From Oreohelix idahoensis (Eukaryota; Mollusca; Gastropoda; Stylommatophora; Oreohelicidae): a DNA stretch of 64,000 nt. Both the position numbers and the translations under genes were made by a program. The stretch covers positions 1 to 64,000 of the forward strand of contig JAMPIV010016242.1 in NCBI GenBank assembly GCA_024509875.1. The letters are read 5' to 3'. Of this stretch, positions 1 to 13,357 are shown piece after piece (the first letter of the stretch is position 1; each line of letters starts with the position of its first letter). The notes beneath the pieces were generated by a model, which did no database searches, was not told where the DNA came from, and saw only the letters and a list, made by a program, of their open reading frames with translations.

Positions 1-726
1 AACGATTCCATCAAGATATCTGCCGTAAATGGATCACGTTATCAAGGATTGGAGTTGAACCCATGCTTGCCGATTATTTTTGTATGCTTCATCATTTCGC
101 TGATGTACCACATGCCCATTCACCGACGGAAGTCGACTGCAAAAAGAAATTCAATGCCTACATAACTGTATAACTTCTTGTACGAATATGTTGTAAATAC
201 TGTATGATTTTTAAAAAACTTCAATTCGCTCAATTCTAATAATCCCTCGACCCAGATAAGAAAAACGGTTTGCAGATTTAAAAACAGCGCATTAAAATTG
301 ACCAGAAAAACATAGAAATGTTAGAGAAAGAAAAAAAAAGTTTTTTTTTGTTAGTCAGTGTTATCTGTAATAATTACGCAGAGATGGTCCAGCGGAAGCG
401 ATTACATATTATCACTCGTGTTTGCGTAAATCCCTCAGATGGATTTCTTAGACAGACAGTATGGCTTTCTTTTCATCCATCGTGCGCCACCACCTTGTGC
501 CAATAAAGATCGACTCTATCAAAGATGGCTAGACGACTTACGTGATAAAAGTATTATCCGCTCACCTGTCTTCGATAATTCACATGGTGAAATGTAAACA
601 AGTCTGGGAGCGGCTCAGAGCAAACAATGTAAGGGCATACATTTCGTCAAATAATAAGACGATGAAGGAGAGAGAGATGGGCGCAAAAATACATGTATAA
701 AACGTTTTGTGACAATCCGGAGCACA
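1..726. other. Non-coding stretch, nothing recognised
   Basis: Only short open frames without recognisable domains occur here. There is a poly-A/poly-T run near 330-350. I see no repeat, RNA gene or regulatory site that I can support. Confidence 0.5.
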
Positions 727-1376
727 CCAGTTGAGTAAGCCTGTTTTAGACAGTAATCACATATTCGGTCTACTGCTAGAGTAAGATTGTTTTAGACATT
801 GATTATACAAGGGTTCAGCTATTGAGTAAGCCTGTTTTACACAATGATTTCCACAAGGTGAGCATGCCTGTTTTACACAATAATCATATCCTGGATCCAT
901 GGGTTGAGTAAGGATGCTTTGCAGAATAATCATATGCAGTGTCCACGGGTTGAGTAAGCCTGTTTTACCACAACGGTTATATCAGGGTTCCACCAGTTGG
1001 GTACGCCTGTTTTACCACAATAATGCTATCCGGGGGTCCACCAGTTGATTAAACCTGTTTTACTTCAATGATCATATCCGGGGTCCACCAGTTAAGTAGG
1101 CCTCTTTTACACAATGATAGTGTCTAGAGGACCACCAGTTGTGTGGGCCTGATTTAGACAGTTATTACAAACGAGATCCAACGCCAGGGTAACACTGTTT
1201 TAGTCAGTGATTATGTAAGGGTCCAGCAGTTGAGTAAACGTGTTTAACCACAATGATCCTATCCGGGGGTCCACCAGTTGAGAGCACATGTTTTACCACA
1301 ATGATCATTCCCGGGGTCCACCAGCTGAGTGGGCTTTTTTACACAATGATCATGTCTGGAGGACTACCAGTTGTGT
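727..1376. repeat. Degenerate minisatellite, about 14 units of 40-55 bp
   Basis: A phrase of the type ccaccagttgagtaagcc, then tgttttaccacaatgatc, then atatccggggtcc recurs about 14 times with many substitutions and small indels. Units differ enough that the array must be old. Two further units with the same phrase lie at about 8728-8814, so this is a dispersed family and not a single-locus expansion. No coding capacity is visible. Confidence 0.8.
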
Positions 1377-4984
<3,608 letters not shown>

Positions 4985-5067
4985 CTTGAGCGGATGGCAC
5001 AGGACAGGAAGACGTGGCATGTGTTTGTTGAAGGCCTATGCTCCTTGGGGAGCTAAAGGGTATTGAT

Positions 5068-5120
5068 TGATATATATATATACATATACGCACACATATA
5101 CGCGCGCTCGCGCACGCACG

Positions 5121-5212
<92 letters not shown>
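5068..5212. repeat. Compound (TA)n / (CG,CA)n microsatellite
   Basis: A short TA tract (about 5070-5082), a mixed acatatacgcacac and cgcgcgctcgcgcacgcacg section, then about 90 bp of pure TA ending at 5212. The alternating purine-pyrimidine centre is a Z-DNA-type sequence. Confidence 0.95.
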
Positions 5213-5217
<5 letters not shown>

Positions 5218-5478
5218 CGCATATAAGTATGTGTATGCGAGCCTCTTGTATGTCCCAGTGTAATGCATGTATTGTGCAGTGTATATATATGTTGATGTCT
5301 GGCCGCCCTTGATGAAATTACGGACTTACAGACAGAAAAAAAAAGATATTAGATACCTGGTGTTGAAACAGCCATTCCAAACATCTCTGAACCTCGGACT
5401 TTGCCATCTTTTTCTGTGGAACAAAAAAAATGTAATTATTGTGATACGATAAAAGAAAGGAACCAGCAATGTCAAGGT
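5213..5478. other. Non-coding stretch, nothing recognised
   Basis: Short spacer between the (TA)n tract and the retroelement tail. Nothing recognised. Confidence 0.4.
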
Positions 5479-5706
5479 CTTCTTCTTCTTCGTATACTCT
5501 CAGACGTCAACTTGAATATTTTCAAAGAAAGCAGTGGCCAGATTGAGGCTATTTCTATCTCCATAGAGGTTTTCCAGGAATGGTACTAGTGACCGCCATA
5601 TGTGCTAAGTTCCTCATATGTTGGGCATCTTTGAAGCAGGTGTTAGCAGTAATTTAATCGGGGCCATATTTACACTCATCGGTAGTCCCTATCCTATGCT
5701 TGTTGA
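5479..5706 (-). pseudogene. Non-LTR retrotransposon ORF2 tail, distal piece (split by solo LTR)
   Basis: On the reverse strand this carries the last codons and 3' end of a non-LTR retrotransposon. It aligns by eye with 49790-49995, including the tctgag stop region followed by gaagaagaag. It is the downstream half of the copy whose upstream half is at 8169-8510; the two halves were separated by the solo LTR at 5707-8168, which duplicated GTTGA. Stops and substitutions show that it is dead. The 3' end is a short (GAA)n tail at about 5480-5492. Confidence 0.7.
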
Positions 5707-6069
5707 TGTCGTGAGAAATTCTAAATCCACATATCTAAATTAGAAAGTAAATGTAAAGCCTAACGCATTAATTCAATAAAAAGAAAGAAGAATGGTAAAA
5801 GAACAGTGCGGTCACAATAGCGTACGCCTGTGTTATAGAACGTCATACTAGCTAAACAAGAAAACCCCTTTTTATGCTCCGTCTGCATAATTGTAACGCT
5901 TTCACGTTTACTAGTAAAGCCTACTGCATCAAATACACGCGTTTCTAAAAAGAAAACTGGTACTGTGTTTCTTAGAAAACCTTGAGATAGACACACTGCG
6001 TAATGACCTAGATTAATATTACATTAATGTCATTTTATGCACTACGTAAACGAAAAGACAGACGGGCTT

Positions 6070-6113
<44 letters not shown>

Positions 6114-8168
6114 TACGGAGGAACGCATGCAATACTACCACGTCGTCTTGCGATTGAAAATTAATGCCACTCCACGCGAAAGGCATGCAGGCTTGCTTTT
6201 TTCAAATAAACAGTAATAAAAAACACTACCAATACGAGGTAAGGTTTTAAAAAACATGGTTAATGCTTATTAGGAAACATGACACAATACTGTTTTACGT
6301 CTGAAATCCTGACATTAGCCTGACAGTACAGAAGACACCCCATCGTATAGAAGTGAACGGGTGGTAGAAGAAAATACATATTTTGAACGAAGCCACTTGG
6401 CTCCATTAAACTTATATATTGGGGTGCCTTAGGTCTTGCTGACAAAGAATATGTTAGGTGTTAAGCAAATAGTCTAATAATTAACAAATTATAGCCAAAA
6501 TACTATAGTGGTGTTGTCTGACAACACAGGATCATATTTGCTCATAATGGCGTTTTTGGACACTGCTTTAGAGGAAATGAGGCCACCACGTTAGATCCGA
6601 TTTGATTGGCTGGAATAATATGTAAGGCGAAACATGATTAGTCGACTGCAAATACTATTTTTGGTTGTTAATGGAAACGATAGGAAGGGTACATTTTTTC
6701 AAATGCTTTGGTAAACATGGTCTCATTGGCTAGACCATTTAATATAGTCAATTAGGAGCGTCTGTTCAGTGCCACTTTTTGAAAATAAACTTTGTAGAAG
6801 CAAGTGCGTTGAGAACCAGCTCATATTTTTCTAATAAAAGCCTGGGACAGAGGCAGATCGGAATTGTGCCATAACTCATCGCCAGTAAACGTACTTGTTT
6901 AATATTTCCTTGAATTGTGGTAAGCTAGACATACTTGATATCTTTTAGATGAAAACTGAATGTGAATTGATAATTTATGTCTGTATGTGTGTGGTTCAGT
7001 AACAAACAAGAGGCAAAGCCTAGATATTGCTACACCATGAACAAAACTTGTCGGAGAGGAGTATAACTGTATAGGCATATATGGGATTGCCAAATAGTAC
7101 TATGACACCTATCTTATTGAATAGAAGGAAATAATGCTGGAATTGCAGAGGCGTTGTAACCATTAGGGAGAGGAATACTGGTGTATATTGTTACATGAGA
7201 AGCTAGCAGTTGACCTACAGCGCTGAACTCAGTGATCGTTATGTATTGTGTTTCAGTGTGGAAATAGATTATAAATTACTTCTGAAGTAGGAGGTACAAC
7301 CTTCTTGTTTCAGGGACCGTGGTACTAAAGTATTAAAGCAGCACATGGTCTGAGTTTTGCTGAATCCAGAGGCTGGTAGCATACTCCTTGGTCAAGATAT
7401 CGACCAGTGTTGTTTCTCAAGAAAACGGTGAAGCAAGCGAGCAGAGGAGTCAGTTTGCCTGCCGCCCACACAGAAGTTAAGATTTCGTTGGCCAGAGCAG
7501 CTCAATCTTGTGTATACCCCCCTCTAAAATTGACTGTACATTAAATCAAGAGGGACAGTTATTTGTTTCAAATAAAAGAAACTGTGAACCTTTCCAATAT
7601 TATTTCCACCAGAAACAAACACATGAAGTCATGATGACAAACAACAACCTAGCTTGAAAAGCCAGTATTACCTCATAGTACTACACCACAACTTACACAC
7701 ATATTGCAATAATATGTCAATACAAAGATCCTATCTATAAATTGTGTACATACAACTTGTGATTACATTTGATTGTGATTCCTGATTCATTTTGTAGTTG
7801 AATCAGGATATCTATTGTTGAAAGGAATTAATACATATTTTAAAAGTTATCACTTGACTTATTAAGATAGTCTTATAGAGTGTTCTATGTATGTGAGTGT
7901 CACAGTGTTGTAAAGTATTGTGGATTAAATTAAATTGTTTATCTGTCTGTTGGTTGTTGTGAACATACACTTCATCACTATCATAACCCTAGACATTCAA
8001 CGTAGTCATCACAATATTCCAGAATAAGTCTGACTGAGGTCTAAATGTGGTAGCAAAGTAAGGTCATCTGTAACACACCACACTTATTAGATACAGATAC
8101 CTTCACAGCTGATCTCAGTCAGTACACCAAGTCCCCTATAAATATTTATTTCATCCCACTTTACCACA
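5707..8168 (+). mobile_element. Solo LTR of the Gmr1-like family (2,462 bp)
   Basis: The sequence begins TGTCGTGAGAAATTC and ends CTTTACCACA, matching along its length the two LTRs of the element at 28910-38058 with noticeable divergence. The 5 bp before it (5702-5706) and after it (8169-8173) are both GTTGA, a perfect target-site duplication. No internal region follows, so it is a solo LTR left by recombination between the two LTRs of a former full element. It interrupts a non-LTR RNase H tail on the other strand. A GA microsatellite lies inside it. Confidence 0.92.
6073..6111. repeat. (GA)n microsatellite within the solo LTR
   Basis: About 39 bp of GA dinucleotide. The homologous place in the younger LTRs (about 29236-29247 and 35973-35984) has only a few GA units, so the tract expanded in this copy. 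Confidence 0.95.
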
Positions 8169-8510
8169 GTTGAATAGGTGATATCTCAATCTGTTGTGGA
8201 TTGTGCGGGGTCTGAAGATTACAACTTGTTCTATTCTGCTGAGCCGATAATGTGCGTCATTTTGTGTGTAGCCTGGATGATCTTAATCCCACTTGTTCCT
8301 GTATTCGCTTCTGATAAAACTCTGTGCCTCTTTGAAAGTTATTCTTGTATCCGGTTGAGATAGCTTTCCGCCTTCCTTTGCCAGTCTGTCAGCCTCTTCA
8401 TTGCCGGAGATGTGGCATTAAGATGGGATCCACTGTACAACAACTCTTTTGAATCGCTGACACACTTTGTTAAGGTCCCATCAGTTCCTTCTGGAACTGG
8501 TCCTGACAAG
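8169..8510 (-). pseudogene. Non-LTR retrotransposon RNase H domain and tail, proximal piece
   Basis: Read on the reverse strand, 8385-8460 holds the C-terminal RNase H signature of the form WIPS-x-C-H-x-S-G-N-E-E-A-D-R-L-A-K-E-G, with a stop codon inside it. It is followed by a Cys-rich tail like the one at 49863-50180. The reading frame is broken in several places. The piece continues beyond the solo LTR at 5479-5706. Family knowledge: an RNase H domain after reverse transcriptase is typical of I-type and related non-LTR clades. Confidence 0.7.
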
Positions 8511-8529
8511 GATATGCATGTCATCATTA

Positions 8530-8700
8530 TTCATCATATCCCTTCTTATGGAGCACGGAGCCATGACAGCAGCTGGTATCTTGTAGGAACGTTACACCCA
8601 AGCATTCGTGTACTTTTGTAGCGGTGATTTCTGAAGTAATCTGTTTTACCCGGGATTGCCAAGCCCACACACAGACTCATATTTGTTCTCCCCTTACGAA
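8530..8700. repeat. Dispersed repeat shared with 13900-14060
   Basis: Phrases such as ggagcacggagccatgacagcagc and tacagcggtgatttatgtagcaac-type sequence recur in the same order at 13915-14060. In both places the unit sits beside a retroelement RNase H tail. The nature of the repeat is unknown; it could be part of an older element. Confidence 0.5.
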
Positions 8701-8727
8701 TTGCGTGATGGAGCAGAGGCCTATTCA

Positions 8728-8814
8728 GGAGTTCACCAGTGGAATAAGTCCGTTTTACCACAGTGATCACATACGGCGTCCACCAATTTAGTAAGCTTGG
8801 GTTAGATAGTGATC
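8728..8814. repeat. Two more units of the dispersed minisatellite
   Basis: The phrases ccgttttaccacagtgatc and gcgtccaccaatttagtaagc match the minisatellite at 727-1376. The last unit ends in gatcatgtttgacaatctcac, from which the adjacent 17 bp array appears to have grown. Confidence 0.7.
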
Positions 8815-8950
8815 ATGTTTGACAATCTCACATGTTTGACAATCTCACATGTTTGACAATCTCACATGTTTGACAATCTCACATGTTTGACAATCTCACA
8901 TGTTTGACAATCTCACATGTTTGACAATCTCACATGTTTGACAATCTCAC
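8815..8950. repeat. Tandem array, 8 perfect copies of a 17 bp unit
   Basis: The unit atgtttgacaatctcac repeats eight times without a single mismatch (136 bp exactly). Perfect identity implies recent expansion or replication slippage. It follows directly on a decayed minisatellite unit. Confidence 0.98.
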
Positions 8951-9899
8951 ACTGACGGCTAAGACAGTTCAGTCACTTTGTTCTTATTTTTTAAACAAAA
9001 TAAAACCGGATACCTGTGCCAGTAAAACTGGCTGTTATTTTAATGAACGTATCACTTCTGAATTGTCAAAGACACACACGCACATCTTTGCCCTGTATAG
9101 GTTTCGGTATTCTCTAAGGAGAGGAACAAAGAATAGACCTCTTATGAAGCGGAAAACTAGGTCAAGAACCACTGTTCTGCAGTACAATTTTTCACCATAG
9201 CTGTCAGATGAGTGTCTTAAAACATTATTCATCACGGGTTGGTGAGATATAATTTCAAGTTGAACTTGTATTTATCCGGGGAATAACGAAAACAAAAACC
9301 AAGAATGTGCAGACTTTCACGCATGAGTGCTTCCGTAGAATTGAAGAATTGAAATAGTAGTATAAAGTTATCAATGCGGAACTGATGAAATAGGTCAGAC
9401 AAATACTAGTGGAACAAGATGTAAGGAGAATGTAATAGAAGATACGTTGAAAAACTCAACTATTAGCATAACAATACAGTCCTCATTCTGAAAATCCCAG
9501 AGTAAGAGAAATGGAGGGAAAACGAAGAGCGTATGAAGAAAGGAACTGGAGGCAGATTAAATTTTGGATTATGAATGGCTAGTGTAGGCAGCGTAAAATA
9601 AGTGTCAGAAGGTAAAGGAAAACTACCGCAACCTTCTTCCTTTGAATTACAAAAAAAATAAAAAAATATATTTCAGTAGCCATATGCTCAGAAAGAAGAG
9701 TCTGATGAACTTTATGACAGCAATAATTATAATAGACAAAAGAAAACAGAGGAAGACACAACATTTCGTAGAATATACGACAAGATAGCTAGGAAAACAT
9801 GAGTATCTAAGAACAAGGATGCTTAGAAAGGATAGAAAACTGTTGGTGGAAAACGAATCACACACGCCAGCAGGTGATTATGTCTCTGTATAACTTCAT
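8951..9899. other. Non-coding stretch, nothing recognised
   Basis: AT-rich DNA with short unremarkable frames. Section 9300-9860 is purine-rich on the + strand but shows no domain in any frame. Confidence 0.45.
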
Positions 9900-10260
9900 G
9901 CCCCAAAGTTGTTAATCAGTTCTGTTGTTGACTTATTTCCAGCCACGATGTCAAAGTTTGTCTTTTAGTGGTCCTCATCTCTTGTTTTTCAGTCTTTACT
10001 GCTGACACGATACAATTCAGCTTTCCTCTTCTAATAACATACCCAAGGAACGTGGATTGCTTCCTTCCAATGTGAGTATTAGTATTACGCTGCCTAGAGG
10101 CACTGGAGTCTTTCGTCATATCGCCATTAGACTTGTTTTAGCTGTCTGTGGTATTCGTTAACATTCTTTTGTAAAACAAAATCTCTGTGGCCTCGTTAGA
10201 CAGTTTTACTTGTTTACTGATTGTTCATGACTGATTTCCATACGACAGAATAGGCTATAT
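9900..10260 (-). pseudogene. Non-LTR retrotransposon C-terminal tail, degenerate
   Basis: On the reverse strand a frame holds a conserved-looking run around TFLGYVIRRGKL, followed by a basic stretch and a TSWLE motif. This matches the post-RT tail (H-x-x-R-R-x-K-L, basic linker, WL) of RTE/BovB-like and related APE-type retroelements. The region upstream contains stops. Only the last ~120 codons remain, consistent with 5' truncation. The exact clade is not certain. Confidence 0.5.
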
Positions 10261-10569
10261 ACAGCACTGAAGAATTATCAAGACGCAGCAATAGAGACCG
10301 CAGTCAGCGACTCGACTGCCTGCGTCAGGACCAGCGAACCAGCTGGTGCACTCCACCTCCACAAAGTCTGATTAGTGTACATAGGAATATGCCGTGCAGA
10401 AGTCGGATTTCAGGTGCAGATATCACAGCTACGTTGTAAACAGACACAACGCAACCACCTCCTTTTGCATTGGCAAAGATTGTTCTACTTTTCTATGGAA
10501 CGCTGCTTTTGCATTGGCTGTTCTACTCCACCTCTTAGATGCATCTACCATCTGTTTTTATAACTTATG
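10261..10569. other. Non-coding stretch, nothing recognised
   Basis: Contains two near copies of a ttttgcattggc / tgttctac phrase (about 10463-10535), a small local duplication. Nothing else recognised. Confidence 0.4.
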
Positions 10570-10860
10570 TTCCTCTTCTACCTGTAGAGGTTAGCCAGAG
10601 AGAGCGCCGTGGTATCCTATCGGCTCTCTTCCTTTTGGCTTGGCTTTCCAGTCCAGTCCAAAGTTCCTCTGATGTTCTCCTCCCAGTGAACTTTGGGTCG
10701 TCCTTGAGGTGTGGATCCTTGGCATCTAGATCCGATGTTATTAAAGTGCTCAAATAGTTAAATCCCTTGACCTGTTTAAAAGCTGTCCACTTTACTTCGA
10801 TGGTGCATTTTGAAAAAGGTAACTTCACAATAATAATAGCACCTTCAGTCATAACTGACT
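10570..10860 (-). pseudogene. Non-LTR reverse transcriptase C-terminal fragment
   Basis: The reverse frame carries F-N-Y-L-S-T-L-I-T-S-D, the 'F-x-Y-L-G-x-x-I-x-x-D-G' element that follows the RT domain, then a tail homologous at DNA level to 17480-17690. Both copies share cctcttctacc, gtagaggtt and gagcgcc phrases in order. The frame is disrupted and the sequence between motif and tail looks internally deleted. Confidence 0.5.
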
Positions 10861-10959
10861 ATGGGAATGCGCCTCTGAGTGAAAGGCCCTCAGATGCTTA
10901 TTTTCCTGGTTCTCCTTTCGACGTTTTCCCTTCTCTTCTGCTTGCTGTGAGAGCTTCTT

Positions 10960-11352
10960 TTCGCCCAGTCTGCGGTGGCAGCGTGGAGAACATCACCACT
11001 TGGTACGATCGTCAGCTTCATCCTCTCAGGCTGCTGGATTTATGTCCAGGGCCCTCGTGTCTCTCTTGCACACATCTTTGAAACCCAGCTGCGGTCGCCT
11101 AACTGTTCTTTTCCCATTTGCAAGTTGTCAGTAGAAGATATCTTTCGGGATGTTACAATTTTCCATGCGGCGGACATGGCTACGCCAGCGTAGTCTGCGC
11201 TGTCTAAGCAGCGTATACATACTTTGAAGGCCAGCACGTGACAACACCTCGACATTTGTCACTTTTGTTAAAGGTAACTTTGTTATGTAAGAACAACAAT
11301 AAGTAGTCGCCAAATCTTCTTCCTTGTCGTCTTGCCCTTTTTTCGCATCCAC
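10960..11352 (-). pseudogene. Non-LTR reverse transcriptase tail of the LLRQRRLRW type
   Basis: The reverse strand encodes TLLRQRRLRWRSHVRRME followed by IPKDI, then in a shifted frame a basic stretch and a K-M-C-A-R-E-T-R motif. This is the well-known post-RT tail of a widespread aquatic-animal non-LTR family (LLRQRRLRWxGHVxRM, IPKDxLYGEL, FKDVCKRD). A frameshift near 11150 and stop codons make it non-functional. It lies directly upstream of the mariner. Confidence 0.7.
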
Positions 11353-11576
11353 TGCTGTTGATCATCTTGCAGGAAAGCTACGCCACAGCACTTCGTGAAC
11401 TCCTGCAATAGTAGCTTCTGTATCATTGTGTTTTACATGATAAAGTTGCCAGCCTACGATTAATAATGTTACACACAACGAAATCTCTACCGTTAGTTTT
11501 AAAGTTAAACAGGACAGGACAACGTAGCAAGAGCTAAACAGTAATAATTATTTAAAAAAACAGCTTCATAGAAATA

Positions 11577-11619
11577 CGAGGGGCGTTCAGAAAGTAATGC
11601 ACCATATCGTTTTTCTCAG
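11577..11619 (+). repeat. Mariner left terminal inverted repeat
   Basis: 43 bp; complementary to 12873-12915 with a single T/C mismatch in the accatatcg / accacatcg section. It is the expected transposase binding site. Confidence 0.95.
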
Positions 11620-11736
11620 CTAATAATGAAGATAGAAGTATGAAATTTTGCACACTTTAAATATGACATGTGCCAATTGTGTGCATCAAATTGCACCGCA
11701 ACCGGCCAAATAATACGGCTGCGCTAAACCGTCGAA

Positions 11737-12804
11737 ATGGAGCGTGTTAGCAACTTGCGTTATAAGCAGCGAATTGTGATAGAATTTCTCGTTGCAGAGA
11801 AGGAAACTGTTGTGAACATTCACAAGCGTCTATGTGATGTGTATGGAAGTTTTGCAGTCGACAGGAGTACAGTCAGTCGCTGGGTTCAGAGAATCAAAGA
11901 ATCAGGAAGTGGAGATACGGAGCTGCTTGATCGGCCGCGCTGTGGACGTCCTGCCACAGCCACCAACGCAGAAATGTTGAAATGCGCTGAGGGCATTATT
12001 CTTACTGATAGGCGAATCACTACTCAACAATTGACCTTACAGCTGTCAGTCAGCATTGGTAGTGCAAATGCAGTTATAAAAACTCTCGGATTTTCTAAGG
12101 TTTGCGCAAGATGGGTTCCTCGAAGCCTCATAAATGACCACCGATTGCAAAGGAAAGCAATTTCTTCTGAATTGTTGGAGCGTTTCAATGCTGATGGAGA
12201 GAACTTTTTGGCTAAGATCGTTACAGGTGACGAAACCTGGGCACATCATTTTGAACCTGAGACAAAAAGTCAGTCAATGGAGTGGCATCATCCGCAATCA
12301 CCGCGAAGAAAGAAATTCAAGACAATTCCTTCAGCTGGAAAGGTCATAATCACTGTCTTTTGGGACATTGAAGGTGTGATTCTTGTGGACGTTATGCCAA
12401 GAGGAGAGACAATCAATTCGCAAGCTTACATTAAGACATTGAAAAAACTCAATCAACGTTTTCGCAGAGTTCGGCCGCACAAGAATCCAGCAGACCTGCT
12501 TCTCCTTCACGACATTGCGCGACCTCACACAAGTCTGGCAACACGGGAAGCAATCACCAAATTGGGTTGGACTGTACTACCCCATCCACCCTATAGTCCC
12601 GATTTGGCACCCTCTGATTTTCATCTATTTGGTCCACTTAAAGATGCACTCCGTGGGACAAGGTTTGAAGATGATGAAGGAGTGATTCATGCAGCCAGGA
12701 AATGGCTACATGATCAAGACAAAATCTGGTACGGGCTAGGAATACATGCACTTGTTTCACGCTGGCATAAAGCCGTACAAGTTGATGGGGATTATATTGA
12801 ATAA
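11737..12804 (+). CDS. Mariner transposase, 355 aa, DD34D
   Basis: Cut-and-paste transposase of the Tc1/mariner superfamily, acting in the nucleus on the element's terminal repeats and inserting at TA. The N-terminal ~110 residues are a paired-type helix-turn-helix DNA-binding region. The linker motif WVPRSL (family WVPHEL) is at residues 126-131. The catalytic triad is D165 (in GDETW), D259 (in HDIARPH) and D294 (in YSPDLAPSDFHLF); 34 residues separate the last two, giving DD34D. Length (355) is normal for the family. The only oddity seen is Ile in place of the usual Asn in HDNARPH. The start codon lies 117 bp inside the left repeat and is the first in frame. No stop or frameshift. Confidence 0.95.
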   Translation: MERVSNLRYKQRIVIEFLVAEKETVVNIHKRLCDVYGSFAVDRSTVSRWVQRIKESGSGDTELLDRPRCGRPATATNAEMLKCAEGIILTDRRITTQQLTLQLSVSIGSANAVIKTLGFSKVCARWVPRSLINDHRLQRKAISSELLERFNADGENFLAKIVTGDETWAHHFEPETKSQSMEWHHPQSPRRKKFKTIPSAGKVIITVFWDIEGVILVDVMPRGETINSQAYIKTLKKLNQRFRRVRPHKNPADLLLLHDIARPHTSLATREAITKLGWTVLPHPPYSPDLAPSDFHLFGPLKDALRGTRFEDDEGVIHAARKWLHDQDKIWYGLGIHALVSRWHKAVQVDGDYIE

Positions 12805-12872
12805 TACCGATGTTTACATGACATATCTATGTATATTGTGTATAAATTTCATGCTTTTTGAATAAACAGCTC

Positions 12873-12915
12873 CTGAGAAAAACGATGTGGTGCATTACTT
12901 TCTGAACGCCCCTCG
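12873..12915 (-). repeat. Mariner right terminal inverted repeat
   Basis: Mirror of 11577-11619 with one mismatch; followed by the TA target duplication at 12916-12917. Confidence 0.95.
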
Positions 12916-12950
12916 TATGGCGTAGAGAACACCCAGAGTCAAATATCACA

Positions 12951-13357
12951 TCAGCTATCTAGGCGAGACCAGGTCATCATTTTCCGGCTCAGAATGGTCA
13001 CAACAGATTGAGGGTCCATCTGTACCAGAGGTTCTCAACCTTTTTTGCTCATGGTCCCCTTGTGGGCCTCATTATCCTCTGTAGGATAATCGTAGTCGAT
13101 GTTAGCTGGAAAAAAGGTACTTTACCATCTTACTGTGGCCCATAGAAATATGACACGGCCTCTTGGGGACCATATGGCCCACTGTGAGAACCACTGATCT
13201 ATACCACAAGTACAGGATTGAAACAACAGATCTCTACACTTATGGCACCAGCCCAATGGCAGACGAACATCTGCTGCAGTCCTGCTTAATATACAGCAGT
13301 GAAGAGAGTAGCATATGGCAACAAACTACTTCTCTTCACAAAAACTGTTTTGGAGAT
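12951..13357 (+). pseudogene. Non-LTR retrotransposon ORF2 tail, interrupted by a hAT MITE
   Basis: Forward-strand copy of the same kind of tail seen reversed at 5479-8510 and 49790-50180. A frame before the MITE reads R-x-G-H-N-R-L-like residues. After the MITE it continues as HKYRIETTDL, then a Cys-poor version of the zinc-like region, then EHLLQSC. The last codons (L-T-T-A-F-I-R) run into the 74 bp tandem array. The MITE at 13026-13196 cut this frame and duplicated atct(g/a)tac. Several substitutions show long decay. Confidence 0.7.
13026..13196. mobile_element. hAT-type MITE (171 bp)
   Basis: Ends are CAGAGGTTCTCAACC on the left and the inverse of CAGTGGTTCTCACAG on the right, the classic CAGNGGTTCTCA terminus of hAT elements. 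Inner parts of both ends also match (catggtcccc / ggggaccat). The 8 bp duplications are atctgtac (13018-13025) and atctatac (13197-13204), 7 of 8 identical. There is no coding capacity, so it is non-autonomous. Confidence 0.88.

Larger units (their letters stand above)
11577..12915 (+). mobile_element. Complete mariner transposon (1,339 bp)
   Basis: Terminal inverted repeats of 43 bp (11577-11619 and 12873-12915) start CGAGGGGCGTTCAGAAAGTA and differ at one position. TA dinucleotides flank both ends (11575-11576, 12916-12917), the mariner target duplication. One open transposase gene fills the interior, with a polyadenylation-type AATAAA at about 12860 after the stop. The close match of the two repeats and the open frame suggest a young, possibly still active copy. 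Confidence 0.96.
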
